Source: Balneolales bacterium
Lineage (GTDB): Bacteria; Bacteroidota; Rhodothermia; Balneolales; Natronogracilivirgulaceae
Assembly (NCBI GenBank): GCA_007131535.1
Contig: SLQI01000340.1
Span: 1 to 5,683 of the forward strand
Direction of reading: 5' to 3'
DNA: 5,683 nucleotides
The position numbers and the translations under genes were made by a program. Shown here one piece after another: positions 5,536 through 5,683 of the stretch (positions are counted from its first letter, which is position 1; the number at the start of each line of letters is the position of its first letter). Below the pieces are notes generated by a model. That model saw only the letters and a program-made list of their open reading frames with translations. It was not told where the DNA came from and made no database searches.

Positions 5536-5683
5536 TTACTGCCCCCTGTTCATTGCGATGAATTAAACTAATAATAACAGCTGCTAAGGAAAATATATAA
5601 ACTTGAAAGTAAAAAGCCCGATATAATTTATTCTCTGGCAAGCGATAAAAGACTTACGTATCCACTTTATGTGTGGATTTATC
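5536..5683. other. upstream region of the acetyltransferase gene with an edge hairpin
   Basis: This 148-bp AT-rich stretch has no open frame of note. At the far end ATCCAC (5660-5665) and GTGGAT (5673-5678) form a 6-bp stem with a seven-base loop, and GATAAA (5644-5649) could pair with TTTATC (5678-5683) around it, sharing one base. The structure touches the window edge and may be a terminator of a neighbour that cannot be seen. Confidence 0.3.

Noticed and set aside
5536..5553. Five-codon upstream frame (MNRGQ, stop) directly abutting the acetyltransferase ATG on the minus strand
   Set aside because: It is too short to support as a leader peptide; its purine run is better explained as the Shine-Dalgarno site of the acetyltransferase.
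1..5683. CRISPR array or regularly spaced repeats
   Set aside because: No repeat of 20 bp or more with regular spacing is visible; the hairpins at 2298-2490 differ in sequence and spacing.

Overview
The window looks like a chromosomal segment from a Bacteroidota/Balneolota-type bacterium of moderate GC content. This is an inference from three things: most starts lack a Shine-Dalgarno sequence, there is a YtxJ-type (bacillithiol-system) thioredoxin-fold protein, and there is a Bacteroidota-style mix of a lipoprotein and REP-like hairpins. No phage, CRISPR array, complete IS or plasmid gene is visible.

Layout. Positions 1-674 (minus) hold the N-terminal 224 residues of a tandem universal stress protein that runs off the left edge. 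A 220-bp divergent spacer follows, then a plus-strand pair: a 52-residue zinc-ribbon/single-membrane-helix microprotein (895-1053) and, 10 bp later, a 255-residue lipoprotein (1064-1831) that resembles the TTHB210-like/DUF5602 group. A tRNA-Leu(CAA) gene (1914-1995) is followed at once by a strong intrinsic terminator (2000-2034).

Positions 2035-2629 are non-coding but structured. They contain a 146-bp segment bounded by 16-bp imperfect terminal inverted repeats (2061-2206). They also contain a roughly 190-bp REP-like element (2298-2490) whose two outer hairpins are inverted copies of each other with compensatory base changes. This is the most striking non-genic signal in the window.

The rest is on the minus strand. 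A GNAT acetyltransferase (4990-5535) resembles AAC(6')-Ib-type enzymes. A YtxJ-family protein (4426-4815) has an unusual CAVC site. A 543-residue sodium:solute symporter (2630-4261) is strikingly like the animal high-affinity choline transporter SLC5A7/CHT1 and starts at GTG. The 164-175 bp gaps between these three genes make separate transcription units more likely than one tight operon.

As a set, the genes suggest general stress and redox upkeep plus sodium-driven uptake of choline or a related solute, next to a tRNA-linked non-coding region that has accumulated repeats. I see no coherent new multi-gene defence or biosynthetic system. The points most worth checking are the covarying hairpin element, the CHT1-like symporter, the dithiol YtxJ and the zinc-ribbon/lipoprotein pair.
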